DNA of 64,000 bases from contig CAADRB010000026.1 of the NCBI GenBank assembly GCA_900708905.1, positions 2,236,594 through 2,300,593 of the forward strand. Direction: 5' to 3'. The stretch's first letter is position 1. The number at the start of each line of letters is the position of its first letter. This DNA is from Hymenolepis diminuta. Its lineage: Eukaryota > Platyhelminthes > Cestoda > Cyclophyllidea > Hymenolepididae. The position numbers and the translations under genes were made by a program. Below the pieces are notes generated by a model that was not told the DNA's origin, did not search any database, and saw only the letters and a list, made by a program, of their open reading frames with translations. Below, one piece after another: positions 49,331-60,760 of the stretch.

Positions 49331-51340
49331 TAGTAATTTATCTTTCTAAAAGTCTAAATCTTCAGGAAAAAACCCGTGAAATATGAAATACAAATTAGGT
49401 ATTGTCCAAAGAATCAATTAGAGGAAATGAGGTTAATAGCTGCCTGCTAAATTGTGCTTTTTTATTTTATTTTCGTCAAAAAATATGACTGAAATATGTG
49501 CTTTTTTTAATATGTACGGATTTAAAAACAAATTCCATGGAGATGGTGAAGTCATCCGTTCAACAGTTTTTTTGTGGATTATTTAACATGAATCCTAAAA
49601 ATTATTCTTATTGAAAAAGTTGACTTAGTTAGAAAAGCCCAAATATTTTATTTCAGCCAGAATTAACTGAGGCAAGTACGTACTCAGACACTCTTTATTT
49701 AATCTGTGATCCTCAACCTGGAGCTTTAGATTAGTCAACACAAGGAACGGTCATTATAAATAAGTTGGAAATATTATTCTCACATAACCCGCCAAAATAT
49801 GGAGACACCACCTTGACTACCAATGGTTAATTAGTACATCTTTGAATAGTTCTAAATAGCAAGTGATTTAAATTTTCTCTTCAATGTGGAATTGTCCTCA
49901 GGGCGTAAAACAAGACTATTTAAAGGGTGTAATCTTACTAGGCAGAGAAGGCAAAGACTCACATTAATTCCACGCTCACTGCTTTAGGGACTTTGTTTAT
50001 TATACACTGAGATTTTTTTATTCCGAATATTTGTGATGATGGAATTGTATAACTAAAATTTGTTTATTTATTTGTTTATATTTCAGAAGTATTACATTGT
50101 CCTCACTGATTGAATATGAAGATATCTGGTCTGGAAATAAAAATAGGGTAGTTTTGAGTTAATCCAATGCCAACTTGGTATCTAAAGTTGAAAATCGCAT
50201 AGAATTCAGTGCGGAAAATTCAAAAACAAGATAAATTGTATGAACGGTAATATCTATTTGTAATCCAGATCGACTGCGACCTCTTCAATCTCCAAACGCC
50301 TTCTCACCGTCAAATAATTCGACATTTTATTCTACCACCAATTTTGTCCCATTTGCTGTTCTCGATCTGGGTCGGCTATCTGCTTTTTTTACTTACTCTA
50401 GACGAATTCTATAAGCATCGTCCCACATGTATCTAACTTGAATAGATATATTCAGTTACTATCTAGTATTTTGACTCTAGGTACATGGAGGCTAACAATT
50501 TAGTAGCCCAAGATGAGTGAGTTTAGACATCCCGGAATTCACGATTAGCAGTTTAACGATGGAAACATGTCGGTAAGCAGTAGAAAGCGGTAATTTTGTG
50601 TTGTATCATACCTTAACGGACTGTTAATATGGTACAGAATTACAAAAATATGTGCATTAGTTTTAGATTGCAGTCCAGTATTTTTATTGGCTAAGCGTAT
50701 GATTAATAAAAAAGCAAATCGGCCCAATTAATCTAATTTGTGCTGATGGCAAATCTTGACCAGTTAACCAACAGTTTTTATAGTTATGAGGAAGAGTTAG
50801 ATACAATCGACTAATCAATTTTACGGTAATGACTCAAATTCCAAGTTTATGTCTTCTTTTGAATTTAAGTGGATCGGAATGAATTTAGATCATCCTGTTT
50901 TGATAAAAAAGGTACCCAGTATAGATTTATATTGAACTGTCTTCAGACCAAACTTAACACTATTCTGTAACGTAATGGAATCTATCCATATCGAAGAAGA
51001 GATAATACTTTCTAATCAAAGTGCATCTTAGTATACTTTCAGTATAATGGTTCTCTCCAGAAAACTGGAGCAAATATAGGCACAAGCGCTTGGATCCAAA
51101 ATCCGGATATCTAGCTCTCTGTGCTGCGCAGATACTTTAAGGTACACTTTTAGGCAATGCAGAAAGTGAAATGCTCATTTTTTCATTCTGGGATATTTTT
51201 TCAATATAATGTTACATTAACTGAAAATCTTGAAAAATTGAAAACGGTTAAAATAGAGGAAATCAAAAAATGCTTTAACGAAATTAGATATATCTTTATG
51301 AAAAAACCGCAATTATCACAATGCCATATCACAATTTGTG
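49331..51340. other. Between units B and A, nothing recognised
   Basis: A+T-rich sequence beyond the unit B flank block and downstream of the intact gene. A short stretch near 51085-51105 (GGCACAAGCGCTTGGAT) faintly resembles the unit A flank at 60250-60272. No exon is seen. Confidence 0.45.
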
Positions 51341-51394
51341 CATAACCCATCACAATATCACAAAAAAGGGGAGACACAAAAATACAAAGACTGA

Positions 51395-51656
51395 TCAGGA
51401 TTTTTCTGTCATGAGACTAAACAGTTTCTTGAATTCAGTATTTTTTGCCAATAATCGAGCACGTTCTTCAACCTCTGGTTCGGGAATTCCATAGACTGGT
51501 GGAATACTGAGATTGGCATATCCAAAGTGGCGCATCATTTCGAAAGACTGAGACTTATTAATCAAACTTTCCGGTATCTTTGAGTCCGGCTGAGACCACC
51601 GAGTCAAAGCCTCTGTGTAGATTGGAAACACCACTTGGCTGGTGCTTCTTTCGATT
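51395..51656 (-). CDS. TPST: TPST unit A exon 5: catalytic Ser and C-terminus
   Basis: Begins after TTTCAG with AATCGAAAGAAGC, giving R-IERSTSQVV; the Ser of ERST is the conserved active-site serine. It continues through a Trp (TRW), a weakly conserved helix region and IPPVYGIPEPE, the counterpart of NPPNYGKPDP in vertebrate TPSTs, to TGA at 51395-51397. Confidence 0.92.
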
Positions 51657-54600
51657 CTGAAATAGAAGAAAGTAGTGAATGAATCTCTATTTAAATTGCG
51701 TGTTATTCTTTGTAATTAAATTTCTGATATCTTAATAGCGGTTAATGTAGTGCATTTGTCAGCAAAAATGTGCTACCTAAGAACCCTTTATAAGAAAATA
51801 CTCTTAACCAAAGGAAATTCTAATCATATGAAAGCTGCAAAAAGTGCTCTGCTAAATATCTCGGCAAAGCTGGTTCCATTCCTTAAGCCAATTACATTTT
51901 ATTTGTGCTCAAAAATCTGAAAAGCAATTTCAAAATCGAACTTCCAAATGAGCACTTAAAAAGTCACAAAGTCTATTGAATATTGTCACAAAGATTATTG
52001 AATATTGCAAAAAGATAAAGCCTAATGAAAGAATAAATTATTAAAATTCCAAAATCTATATTCATCCCTTAAAAATGAGCTTGATAATGTCAAACAGTTA
52101 ACTTAAACAAAAGTGTTCGTAAATCCAAATTAAATAATTCAAAGTTACATCATGTTCGTTGGGGAGTTATTCATCTCTCTTAGCAGTTGGTCGACAATAT
52201 GTCACTTGATATTGTTCGAAAACATTTCATCTTGAAGAATTTTAAAGGGAAGAGAAAATTAATCAATAAAATTTAATAGAAATTAAGGGCTCTTTGACTT
52301 CCAATGTATCAGGATAATCAGTATTAAATCTCCTGATCAATTTAGTGTTCATCGGTTATTAAGAATGTGAATATTTATTATCAATTGATTAAAAAGTAAA
52401 ATTCTTGCCCAATATATAAGATCAAGATCACAGATATTGAGTACAAACTTTTAAATAAAATGGCAAATGGACCCCGAATTACGATGATTCAAGATTTCTT
52501 TATTCTACGAATTTATCTTATCTCTATGCATTCATTCTTTCTTTACAACTCTATGGCTAGGAATTTAGATGTTTTCTCACAAATAAATGTCCAGTCGCCT
52601 TTTCATTTCTTAAAATAAAATGTTTAGTAGCAACAAAAAATCGAATATAAACATAACGAAAAAGTAAATTTCCATACCGGGGCAAGTTTACACTCTCCAT
52701 ATTTTGATCGTGCTGCAACACAACATCGTCCCAAGGAATTTGAAGCCACTCTAAAAGTCGAACAAAGAAAGTCGCCTTATTAATGCAAAATAATTGGCAA
52801 TGATTATGGATAATGATCCATTCATTATATATGCCAATAGGCCTTGGCAGACTTGTTTCCCTTTTACATTGAACGCTTATAAGAACTGAAGGGTATTTCA
52901 GCTTTACATCATTCACCGTATGATTTCAGTCCTAGATTCTGTATAACGCACCACCCTTACCATCACCTCAACTCCATATCCCCTTCCAGTTAGCTTTTTT
53001 ATTTTTTCTTAGATTAACCTCTTCGATTCACTATGATAATCCCTGCATGGTCATTCTAAATGTTTTTATGTATTCCATGGCGTGACGCTTCATAATAAAA
53101 TCATGTTAGATCTAATTACTAATTTTCCAAACCTCCTAGGCTTTCTCTGTTGTTTCTACTTGTTCAACAAATACTGACCACCGAGTACATAATAGTCTTA
53201 TATGTTCAAAATGTGATTCATGTAAGTATCTATAAATTATATAGTTAGGTCGAAAATAACATGCATAATTAAATGCCTGCGAATAAGCAGACTCACTTAC
53301 TTTGTTTTATTGTTATAAGGTCAAGATTTTTTATAGTCGTCTAGACAGGCGAAAAAACAGTGGGCAATTAATGCGCTCTCCATAAGTAAGCTCCTATTTT
53401 CTCCCTCCAGGAGTCTGTTCTTTCTGATTTGGTTAAAATCTTCGATCGCCTTCTCAATTTCCACTCTAATATTTTGTGAGAAATTAGTAATTTAAGATTT
53501 TTTCTGTGAATAAACCATTAATTTAGGAAACATAACGTAGAAAACAGACTGTGTACCTTGCTACACATTTTTAAATCACCAGAGGGAATAATAATAACTT
53601 GAAATAAGTGACATTAGCATTCATTTTTTAAAGTTATAAAAGAGCGTTTACTTTAATATAAAAAAAAGAATTATAACCTGCCTCTCTTCAATATATCTAA
53701 AAGGTTGAACATAGATATATAACGTTTGTATAATTGTGACCGACCTATGCACTCTAATCTCTATTTTGTACTTATTAAATCCCGTCACAAAAAATTAACT
53801 CCAACTTAAAAGGAGTGCTGAAATATATTATTTAATACAAACATTTCAAAAGAAGCCGAGTAGGCGAACCAGATTAGAAACCGTAACATCCACAACCCCT
53901 TATCGTCTGAATTTCAAAGAATTTGAAACTTTGTGCAGAGTCCCCAATTGTAAGGGTGTTTGCAAATTAATTACTCCAAAAACCTCTGTCTGATCCGGTT
54001 TTTGTATAGGAGTCATGAAAATTCACTGCTAATATGCGTTAAACAAATATTTTACTCATCTTCTGAACTATTAAATCATTAATCTGCTTGTTTGAGAGCC
54101 ACAACAAACACGACTTTAGAAGTGAGAAAATAGAATGAAATTCCAACCAAAGTGGCATAAAAAAGATTATCGTTAAATTTTCATATGTCAAATTGGCTGA
54201 AGGAAATATGTCTTCACTTCCCCATCATTGAGAATAATGTTAAATACAATAAAAAACAGTTTATTTAACATTCAAAGAAACTTACGAAGGATACTTTGCA
54301 GATTTTCCTTGGGCCGCAAAACAAGGTCTTCATAACGTACAACTCGACACCGAGGTGAGACCAAACAGTGTGGCAGAACATGCTTGTAGTGCTTGTCCCA
54401 AGTCTCCAGAACTTTCTCAGGACTTGAGACGTCCAGTTTAGATATTCGTATATTTCGGCTTAAACGAGGAAATAAACGGAGATCAATGACGAACATGTTT
54501 GAAATTACTTCTACTTAGTTCAGGGTTTTATACTTGAACTCCTGATTCAATCTTGCGGTTAATTAAACAGAAATCACATAGTTGCGACCATATTTTCGAT

Positions 54601-57600
54601 TACCATACAATTTAGAAGAAGTTTCATAAATTGATTAATATTATTGAAATCAACCCCAGTGAGCATTTGCATTACCCATAATTTAAAGATAAAACCGGTT
54701 TCAAGTTCTTCAGTTCTCCCGGATATCCCATGTGATTTTAATATTGATCTTAACGTAAACAAATGTCAAATGCTATATCAATTACGAAATGATAATGGTG
54801 GTTTTTTTGATATGAGGTGTTTCTTGTTGCAGATGTTCCAAAAACAAACACTTTAATTAAATTTTAATAATCCAAGCACTTTGTTCTATTTTCTCAACTA
54901 ATTTACACATTTTCCAAGAATAGCTGCTTATATATTGTTTTATGAATATAATATTTTACTGATTTGCATATATATCGAGAGGGAGATGCTTTTAATTTTA
55001 TACTACTTAAATCCATTAATTCTAACTACCACAACTAATTATACGATAAATTAAATCCTAAATATTCTTAGATAAAGGCGTTTTACAGGGTTTTCAAAAT
55101 CAATTTTTGCCGGAGTTACTTCTCAAAGTCCACTGGTCTGAATATTTTATAAAAATCTGTGAATAGCTAGAGGACATACTATCGCCATAAAAAGGCTCTT
55201 TAGAGAGACTTTCGCCATGGTCGAAGTTCTTGTGCTTGTGTTGCCCATTTTCATACTGAGCATGTCTTATACTATATAAGGTTTTTATTATTTAAAAATT
55301 AATTGGACTATTATTTCAATTTCTCCGTCCTAAGTGTACTTTTAAATTAATGTAGAGTTTATCAAATATCATTTTTCCGTTTTTGTGATATGCTCAGAGC
55401 ACTTTTACAATTAGTAAACCAGTCATTCTTTCGGTAAAGCCACATAAGTTTTGCTATAACATTACGAATAAATCGACTTTGATTTGTTATCAGCGGTTGT
55501 AAAGGTTTGTGAAAACACTACAAACTAGTTTTGTGAGGCATATTATAGAAAATATTTAACCAAAATTTAGGTGTTGAGCATGTAATATCAGAATCTGTAG
55601 CCATATAATCACAGGGTAATTAAAAGAAAATACGTTTTATTAAAATTTAATAAAGTTAATTTTTAAGTGGCATTTCTAAGAGAAAGAACTTATGTAAAAA
55701 CAGCAGTAAAACTATTATTCATTTGAAATTCAAATTTTGGAAAATATTTAAGCAAAATAAGTACTGTAATTAATGTTTCTATCGAGGATATTTGTTTGAT
55801 TAAAAATAAATAATTTTCGATTAAGGGAAACCGTTTAAAAATGGGGTTGATAAGGAGTTCAGTGCTGGAGGTAGAAGGAAATAAGACCATCGAAACTACA
55901 AAAGAATCTCACATAATTTTATCACCACACTTATTAGTCTGTTCAAGTGTTCCATGTAGCGTTTCAGGATTTCCTGCATGATTACACGTTGCGACACTGG
56001 TCATTTACTGAAATTGAGTGCCAGGTCATGCCATCTCAGTAAATTTGTCTCTTCAGTAGCAAAGGAGATATGGTTGGCACTCGCCAGAATGGTAAATAGA
56101 TACTGTTCCATTTGCCAATCATTGTATAAAATGAAGACATTAAAAATTAATGTATGTATTTGATAAATCAGAAGTTGATTAAATGTTAATGTTAGATGTC
56201 TGTTGCCCGAAAATGGCTGTTTTAGCCGTTCAGGAAAAGATGTAAATGAACGTAAAATGATTGTCGATCATATTTTACAAAAAAGTGTATTATTTTGAAG
56301 TTTGCCATTAAAAATCAGCTTCCTCAACTACAAATATGTCTATCTTAATTTAACAAAGAAAGTGAAAGATAAAAATGATTTTACTAAACTAAAATTACCG
56401 TTTCTTTTGTTATTTAACCACTGTCGGTTAGGTATAAATAATCAGAAAAAATAACAAATAAGTGTTTTTTATCCGGAAATTTGGTGAAATATACAAATAA
56501 TTATCACTTTTTTGATTAAAATGTGCTTGTATTTTAATTCCACCTAATTAACTTTAGAGAATTTGAATCAATATACGTGAAAAACAGTAATTTACCACAG
56601 ATCAAGAATAAAATTTTTAAAAATTTTATTAAAAATAAATTAAAATAGGAACAATTCACATTTTAGGCATGTTCAACAAGGTAATTTTATTCATTAAACC
56701 CATAAATATTCGATCAGAGGTTAAAGGATACAGGTTAATGTAAAGTTAACGGTGAGTGAACGAAGACAAGAGACTCGAGGACGGCGCCAAATGAAGAGTT
56801 CATGAAACTTCAAATTCATACCCTCAGAATCTTCAAACAGTGAGAGAGAATCATGTGATTTAAATAAATAATAAAGCAAGTTTCCCATCGTCGAAATACA
56901 CGAAGTAGTTAAACAAAAGAAACAGGAAAGGAAATGAACGAAAAACTGACATTTAGCCAGTGATAAACGTGACTGTATAATCGGTTAAAATACTATTAGA
57001 CAGCTTAGTTAGTTTATTATACAACCCCCAAATATTGCAGCGCGTGAAGAGACAGAGTTAGAAATCACAAAAGATATTTCCTTGTGAGTACGACTTACCT
57101 CAATACAGATTGAGTTACGGCTCGTCCGTCCCGAACCATCAGAATGAACTTTGCATTAGGGTAGAGATGAAGAAGCTGTTTGAGACAGAGATCAATAAAA
57201 GGATCCTTGGTACACAATCTACCCGCTGGGGGACCAGCTTCATGAATGAGAGTACTGATAGCTTTTATAAAAATAGAATCAACCAGCTCATCTGTTATGT
57301 TGGCCATTCGTAGACGATTGTACATGGTTTTGATTTTGAAGGAGTATAGGTAGAGGATTAGAGGCAAAATGTGTGTTTCTGGTCCACATCGAACATCTGG
57401 ATGTACATCTAAGAGAACGCGCATGAGTGTTGTTCCTGAAATTCAAAAAAGTACGCAAAAGTTACAGATTTCTCATGCATCCTGAAAATAATTGAGACCT
57501 GAGTCTGTATGATATTTCTTATTTCCATTAAGCAGAGTGAAATTGAATTAGAGTACACTTGAGTAGGAATTTGACCAGCAACCAAATATTATCATCTGAT

Positions 57601-58993
57601 TTATTATTATTAGTATTATTATTACTCACAGCAATGCAAAAAAAATAAAATTCTTCATCTTGAGGAAAAACTGAAATCGGTTAACAGAAACTAAAATTAA
57701 TAACAAAGGGTAGGGGACCAAGAAATTACTCAGAGCAAATTCTAATTTCAGGACTGAATTGTATCAAATTTTTGTCCTCGATGTTTACTACTTATTGACC
57801 ATTTTTGCAATCAAGAAGACTACGTTTTAACGCTTCAGATCATTTCTTTTCTAATCATTAAGAAGACAAAATGATCTAACCTGTTTTTCAGCAGCTTTAA
57901 CGCCTAACAGTAGCAGAGATGATATTGCTATATGGCCCGATACTTAACATTCTCTTGTCCGCTCACGACATGAAAGAGTTTATTTGAAAGCACTCTAATG
58001 TTTACTCTCATCTGCATTTATATATTTAAAGCATATGGTCAATTTTCGAAATCAATTATTTTAGAAATTTGCATTAGATTTAAACCAACTCCATATTATA
58101 CTTAAATTGATTGTTGAAGGACTATTTAAAAAAAGCCTATCCATTCTACGCAAGAACATATAGTGATTCCCTTGCTATGATCTTCCCAATGAAGCAATTA
58201 ATTCGACTAAACCAATGTTAGTATGGTCATTAATATCCTTCCACTTATTAATATCAATACTTAATTCCAGGGATTTTTAACAAACATATGGCAATTAAAT
58301 GTTCTAAGCGTGTTGTGTACTCGTGGCACAGTGGTCAATGTGCACATCTACTAAGTTAGAAGTCACAAGATCGATGCTCATCCATGCACACTAGTGAGGG
58401 AGAAGGCCGTTAGTTACTTCTGACTAACAAGGAAGAAGGCAGAATATGAATTTATCATGATATTAAATTTGCGAAATGAAATTCTTATATAAAAATGTTT
58501 AATGAATTCATGCTAAATAATCCCAACAGAGTGAAAAGTTCGAATGGTTATTAATACTAATAAAGAGTCTTAAATAGGAAGTCAGTGATTCTAGAGTTCT
58601 AGCTTAACTGAAGGTCAAACAATGAATTTACAATCACATATTTACACTTTTTGAAATTGTAACTTTCTTTTGCTGTTAAAAAATCAAACTAATTTTCTGT
58701 ATAATTATCCTTAAAAGCATAGATTCAAGAAAAAGATTAGGTTTGGTGATGAAACGTTAAAAAATAAGAGGGTAAATTTTAACATGCAGGTTAATAAACC
58801 AACCGCTTCTGGGGTATCCACCTATAAAAATCAGTGGTTCGCTGCTAAGAGTCTGAGTGTCATCGCATGAAGAGAATTCCTTGCAGGGGACCAAAAAGCA
58901 CGGTGTTACGTTGAAATAGAAGATTCCGATAAGACAGATTACAAGAATTACGATTAGTTGGTACCGTCTTCGAGATAGGTACACCAAAGGCAT
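51395..58993 (-). CDS. TPST: Tyrosylprotein sulfotransferase, complete five-exon gene (unit A)
   Basis: Five exons join in frame: 58993-58804, 57435-57099, 54458-54286, 52750-52678 and 51656-51395 (344 codons plus TGA; intron phases 1,2,1,2). Every intron is GT..AG. The product would transfer sulfate from PAPS to tyrosines of secretory proteins in the Golgi lumen. Visible landmarks: short basic cytosolic tail (RRR 8-10), signal anchor about 12-28, 5'-phosphosulfate loop PRSGTT at 61-66, CGPET with the catalytic-base Glu83, Lys140 in LCTKDPF, the 3'-phosphate site Arg165/Ser173/Arg177 in VRDGRA..S...R, and IERST with Ser262. Cysteine pairs 80/138 and 207/213 match the family's two disulfides. 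Sequons lie at 109, 291 and 306. Human TPSTs are about 370 residues, so this is full length. The start is the first Met before the anchor. Residue roles come from the human enzymes; activity is inferred. Confidence 0.93.
52678..52750 (-). CDS. TPST: TPST unit A exon 4 (73 nt)
   Basis: A small exon between TTTTAG|AG and CCCCG|GTATGG (phase 1 in, phase 2 out). It encodes WLQIPWDDVVLQHDQ then MESVNLPR, matching FLQIPWNHSVLHHEE and the following GGVSLSK region of human TPST1. Longer open frames running through this place are intron read-through. Confidence 0.9.
54286..54458 (-). CDS. TPST: TPST unit A exon 3: second disulfide segment
   Basis: The acceptor TTTAAG|C completes the Ser of SRNIRISKLDV, aligned with SRKVTIAGFDL of human TPST1. 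The exon then runs through ETWDKHYKHV, the Cys207/Cys213 pair, and VVRYEDLVLRPKENLQSIL to the donor CTTC|GTAAGT (phase 1). The loop between the two cysteines is two residues shorter than in the human enzymes. Confidence 0.92.
57099..57435 (-). CDS. TPST: TPST unit A exon 2: catalytic core
   Basis: Starts after TTTCAG with GAACAACACTCATG (G-T-T-L-M) and ends TTGAG|GTAAGT, phase 2. It encodes residues 64-176: the end of the phosphosulfate loop, HPDVRCGPET with the catalytic Glu, LCTKDPF, and AKFILMVRDGRA, the most conserved stretch of the family. NRLR at 103-106 aligns with the KLRL segment of human TPST2. This exon is the one most often duplicated in unit B. Confidence 0.94.
57601..57626. repeat. 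ATT microsatellite
   Basis: Imperfect TTA/ATT repeat (TTATTATTATTAGTATTATTATTA) in intron 1 of the intact TPST gene. Confidence 0.8.
58322..58400 (+). repeat. tRNA-derived SINE-like sequence in intron 1 of the intact TPST
   Basis: GTGGCACAGTGGTCAATGTGC fits an RNA polymerase III box A (TGGCNNAGTGG) and a tRNA D-arm. About 35 bases on, CACAAGATCGATGCTC resembles a degenerate box B and T-arm. A body of about 60 bases follows. I see no clear target-site duplication or tail. It could instead be a tRNA pseudogene. Confidence 0.45.
58804..58993 (-). CDS. TPST: TPST unit A exon 1: signal anchor and PAPS loop
   Basis: Encodes residues 1-63 plus the first base of Gly64. It contains the basic tail, a hydrophobic type II anchor (about residues 12-28) and the segment EPLIFIGGYPRS, which matches GGVPRSG of animal TPSTs apart from Val to Tyr. 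The donor is AGAAGCG|GTTGGT, phase 1. It is weaker than consensus, but exactly this position restores PRSGTTLM when joined to exon 2. Confidence 0.92.
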
Positions 58994-60210
58994 TTCAGAT
59001 TCCTGAACTGAAAGGAAGTAAATTAATAAACGACTATGTTGGAATAGGCTGAAATTTAAAAAGGTTCTGTTATTTTCAAAATGGTACCTCCAAACTAAGA
59101 TATATGCTTGCTAAAACTCTAATAAATGTGCAACTTCAGGATTAATAGCTCTACGTCGACCAAATGAGTAAGTTAGAGATAAAACCGCTAAATAGAACAG
59201 AACGTGAAATTTCAAAAAAAGGATTTTTTGGACTGACATGTAGAGTGGGATGGAACTGGTTTGTAATTACGTGAATATAAAGGAGAAAGCTACAAAATTT
59301 AGCTCGAGATAGAGACAGTTGATAGTATCTTTACTTAAGTGGTCAGACGGATTGCCTATATATGTTTATTGGTCTGTATTGTTGTTGACTTCTCCATTTG
59401 ATCTTCAATAGAAATATGGAATTATTGCCGTCTACTTTTATTTTCATAATAATGAAATTTAAAAATAAGATTAAAAATATTGCAAAATTATTAAATGTAG
59501 TCCGTTTATAAACATTAAGATGTCCAGCAAGATTCAATTGAGTTCATATCTTTTCACACGCATATACCTTAATAATAAGGTTGAGATGATAAGATGATAA
59601 GTTTATTAAATTTTCACAGTCCTTGTATTTACCATATTCGCGGCAACTATTTCCTTCAATTCTTTTAATCAAAATAAGGTTATGATCTATGAGAACAGTG
59701 ACCTCCAAATGTATATAAAAGTCATTCATCTACAATTTTGTAACTTCTACCAACCTAATCATTTATAAATCGATTACCCCAGGGATGGACTTGAATCACG
59801 AACTTGTTCAAGTGGGTCAATTAGTTTAACAAAACTGACATTTTTGGTCTTATTATAATTAACCAGAGATCTCTAGGGTCAAGTGATTTTTCTATAATTT
59901 ATCGTTTTTGTTCTCCTTTTAGCTATTACTAATGCCAAAAGGTAAAGATTATATCTTCAATCTCCTACAAATTTCACTTACTGTGTACTCCGAGAGTAAT
60001 TCAATAATATTTAAATGTTAATCTTTGAACGAGTAGCCTGCTGCAAATTTGATATCAGTCGATTGACACAGTGAGTAGAATTTTCTACATTATCATACAT
60101 CACCCAGCATAAATGTTTAATGTAACGCATTTCTGTTAAAATGATAAACAACCGAGAGTAGTTAATAGATAATCAAAGCCAGAGCCATAGCAACCTTATT
60201 CAAATAACAT

Positions 60211-60760
60211 AGTCGTTCTATATACACAACTCCAAATTAGCGGACATAGGTGCAGGCGCTTAGATAGCAGCACCTCGTTGCAAGACACTCAAACCAAGTC
60301 ACTCCCACAAAGACGGTCACAGCCATCCTTTAAAACTCCTAATTTCTATACTCTCTTGTTAAAAGGGTTTCCAAAATAATAATGAAAAGTTTTGTTTAAT
60401 CAAAATAGTGAATCGTAAAAATACTATAAAATGACAAAAATGGATGTATTCTGACCGAAAAAGAATTATAATATAAATAGAAAGATATGGATTTATATAC
60501 TGTCTGCTTTAAGCCAAATTTTTATTAACACTTAACTGATAGGTGGAAAACATGGCCAATTAACTTACCAACTAACTATAATGGCACATTAGGGTCGAAT
60601 TCAAAATATATCTCTGCTAATTTGAACAGCAAGATGATGACAAACAGGAATTAGCGAAACAAAGAGAGTACGTTATGTATCCTTATGAAGCTACTATTAG
60701 GCGATTTTCAAGATTGCGGCAGGCTGAGGGCGTCAAGAGGAATCACAAACAGATTTGAAA
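60211..60760. repeat. Duplicated 5'-flank block, unit A
   Basis: Lies about 1.2-1.8 kb upstream of exon 1 of the intact gene. It matches the flank of unit B almost base for base in places (GTTCTATATACACAACTCCAAATTAG against ATTCTATATGCACAACCCCAATTTAG) and again at 60630-60730 (AACAGGAATTAGCGAAAC, TTTTCAAGATTGCGGCAGGC). Confidence 0.75.

Noticed and set aside
52557..52916. 119-codon minus-strand open frame
   Set aside because: It is TPST exon 4 (52678-52750) with intron read-through on both sides; only the exon is coding.
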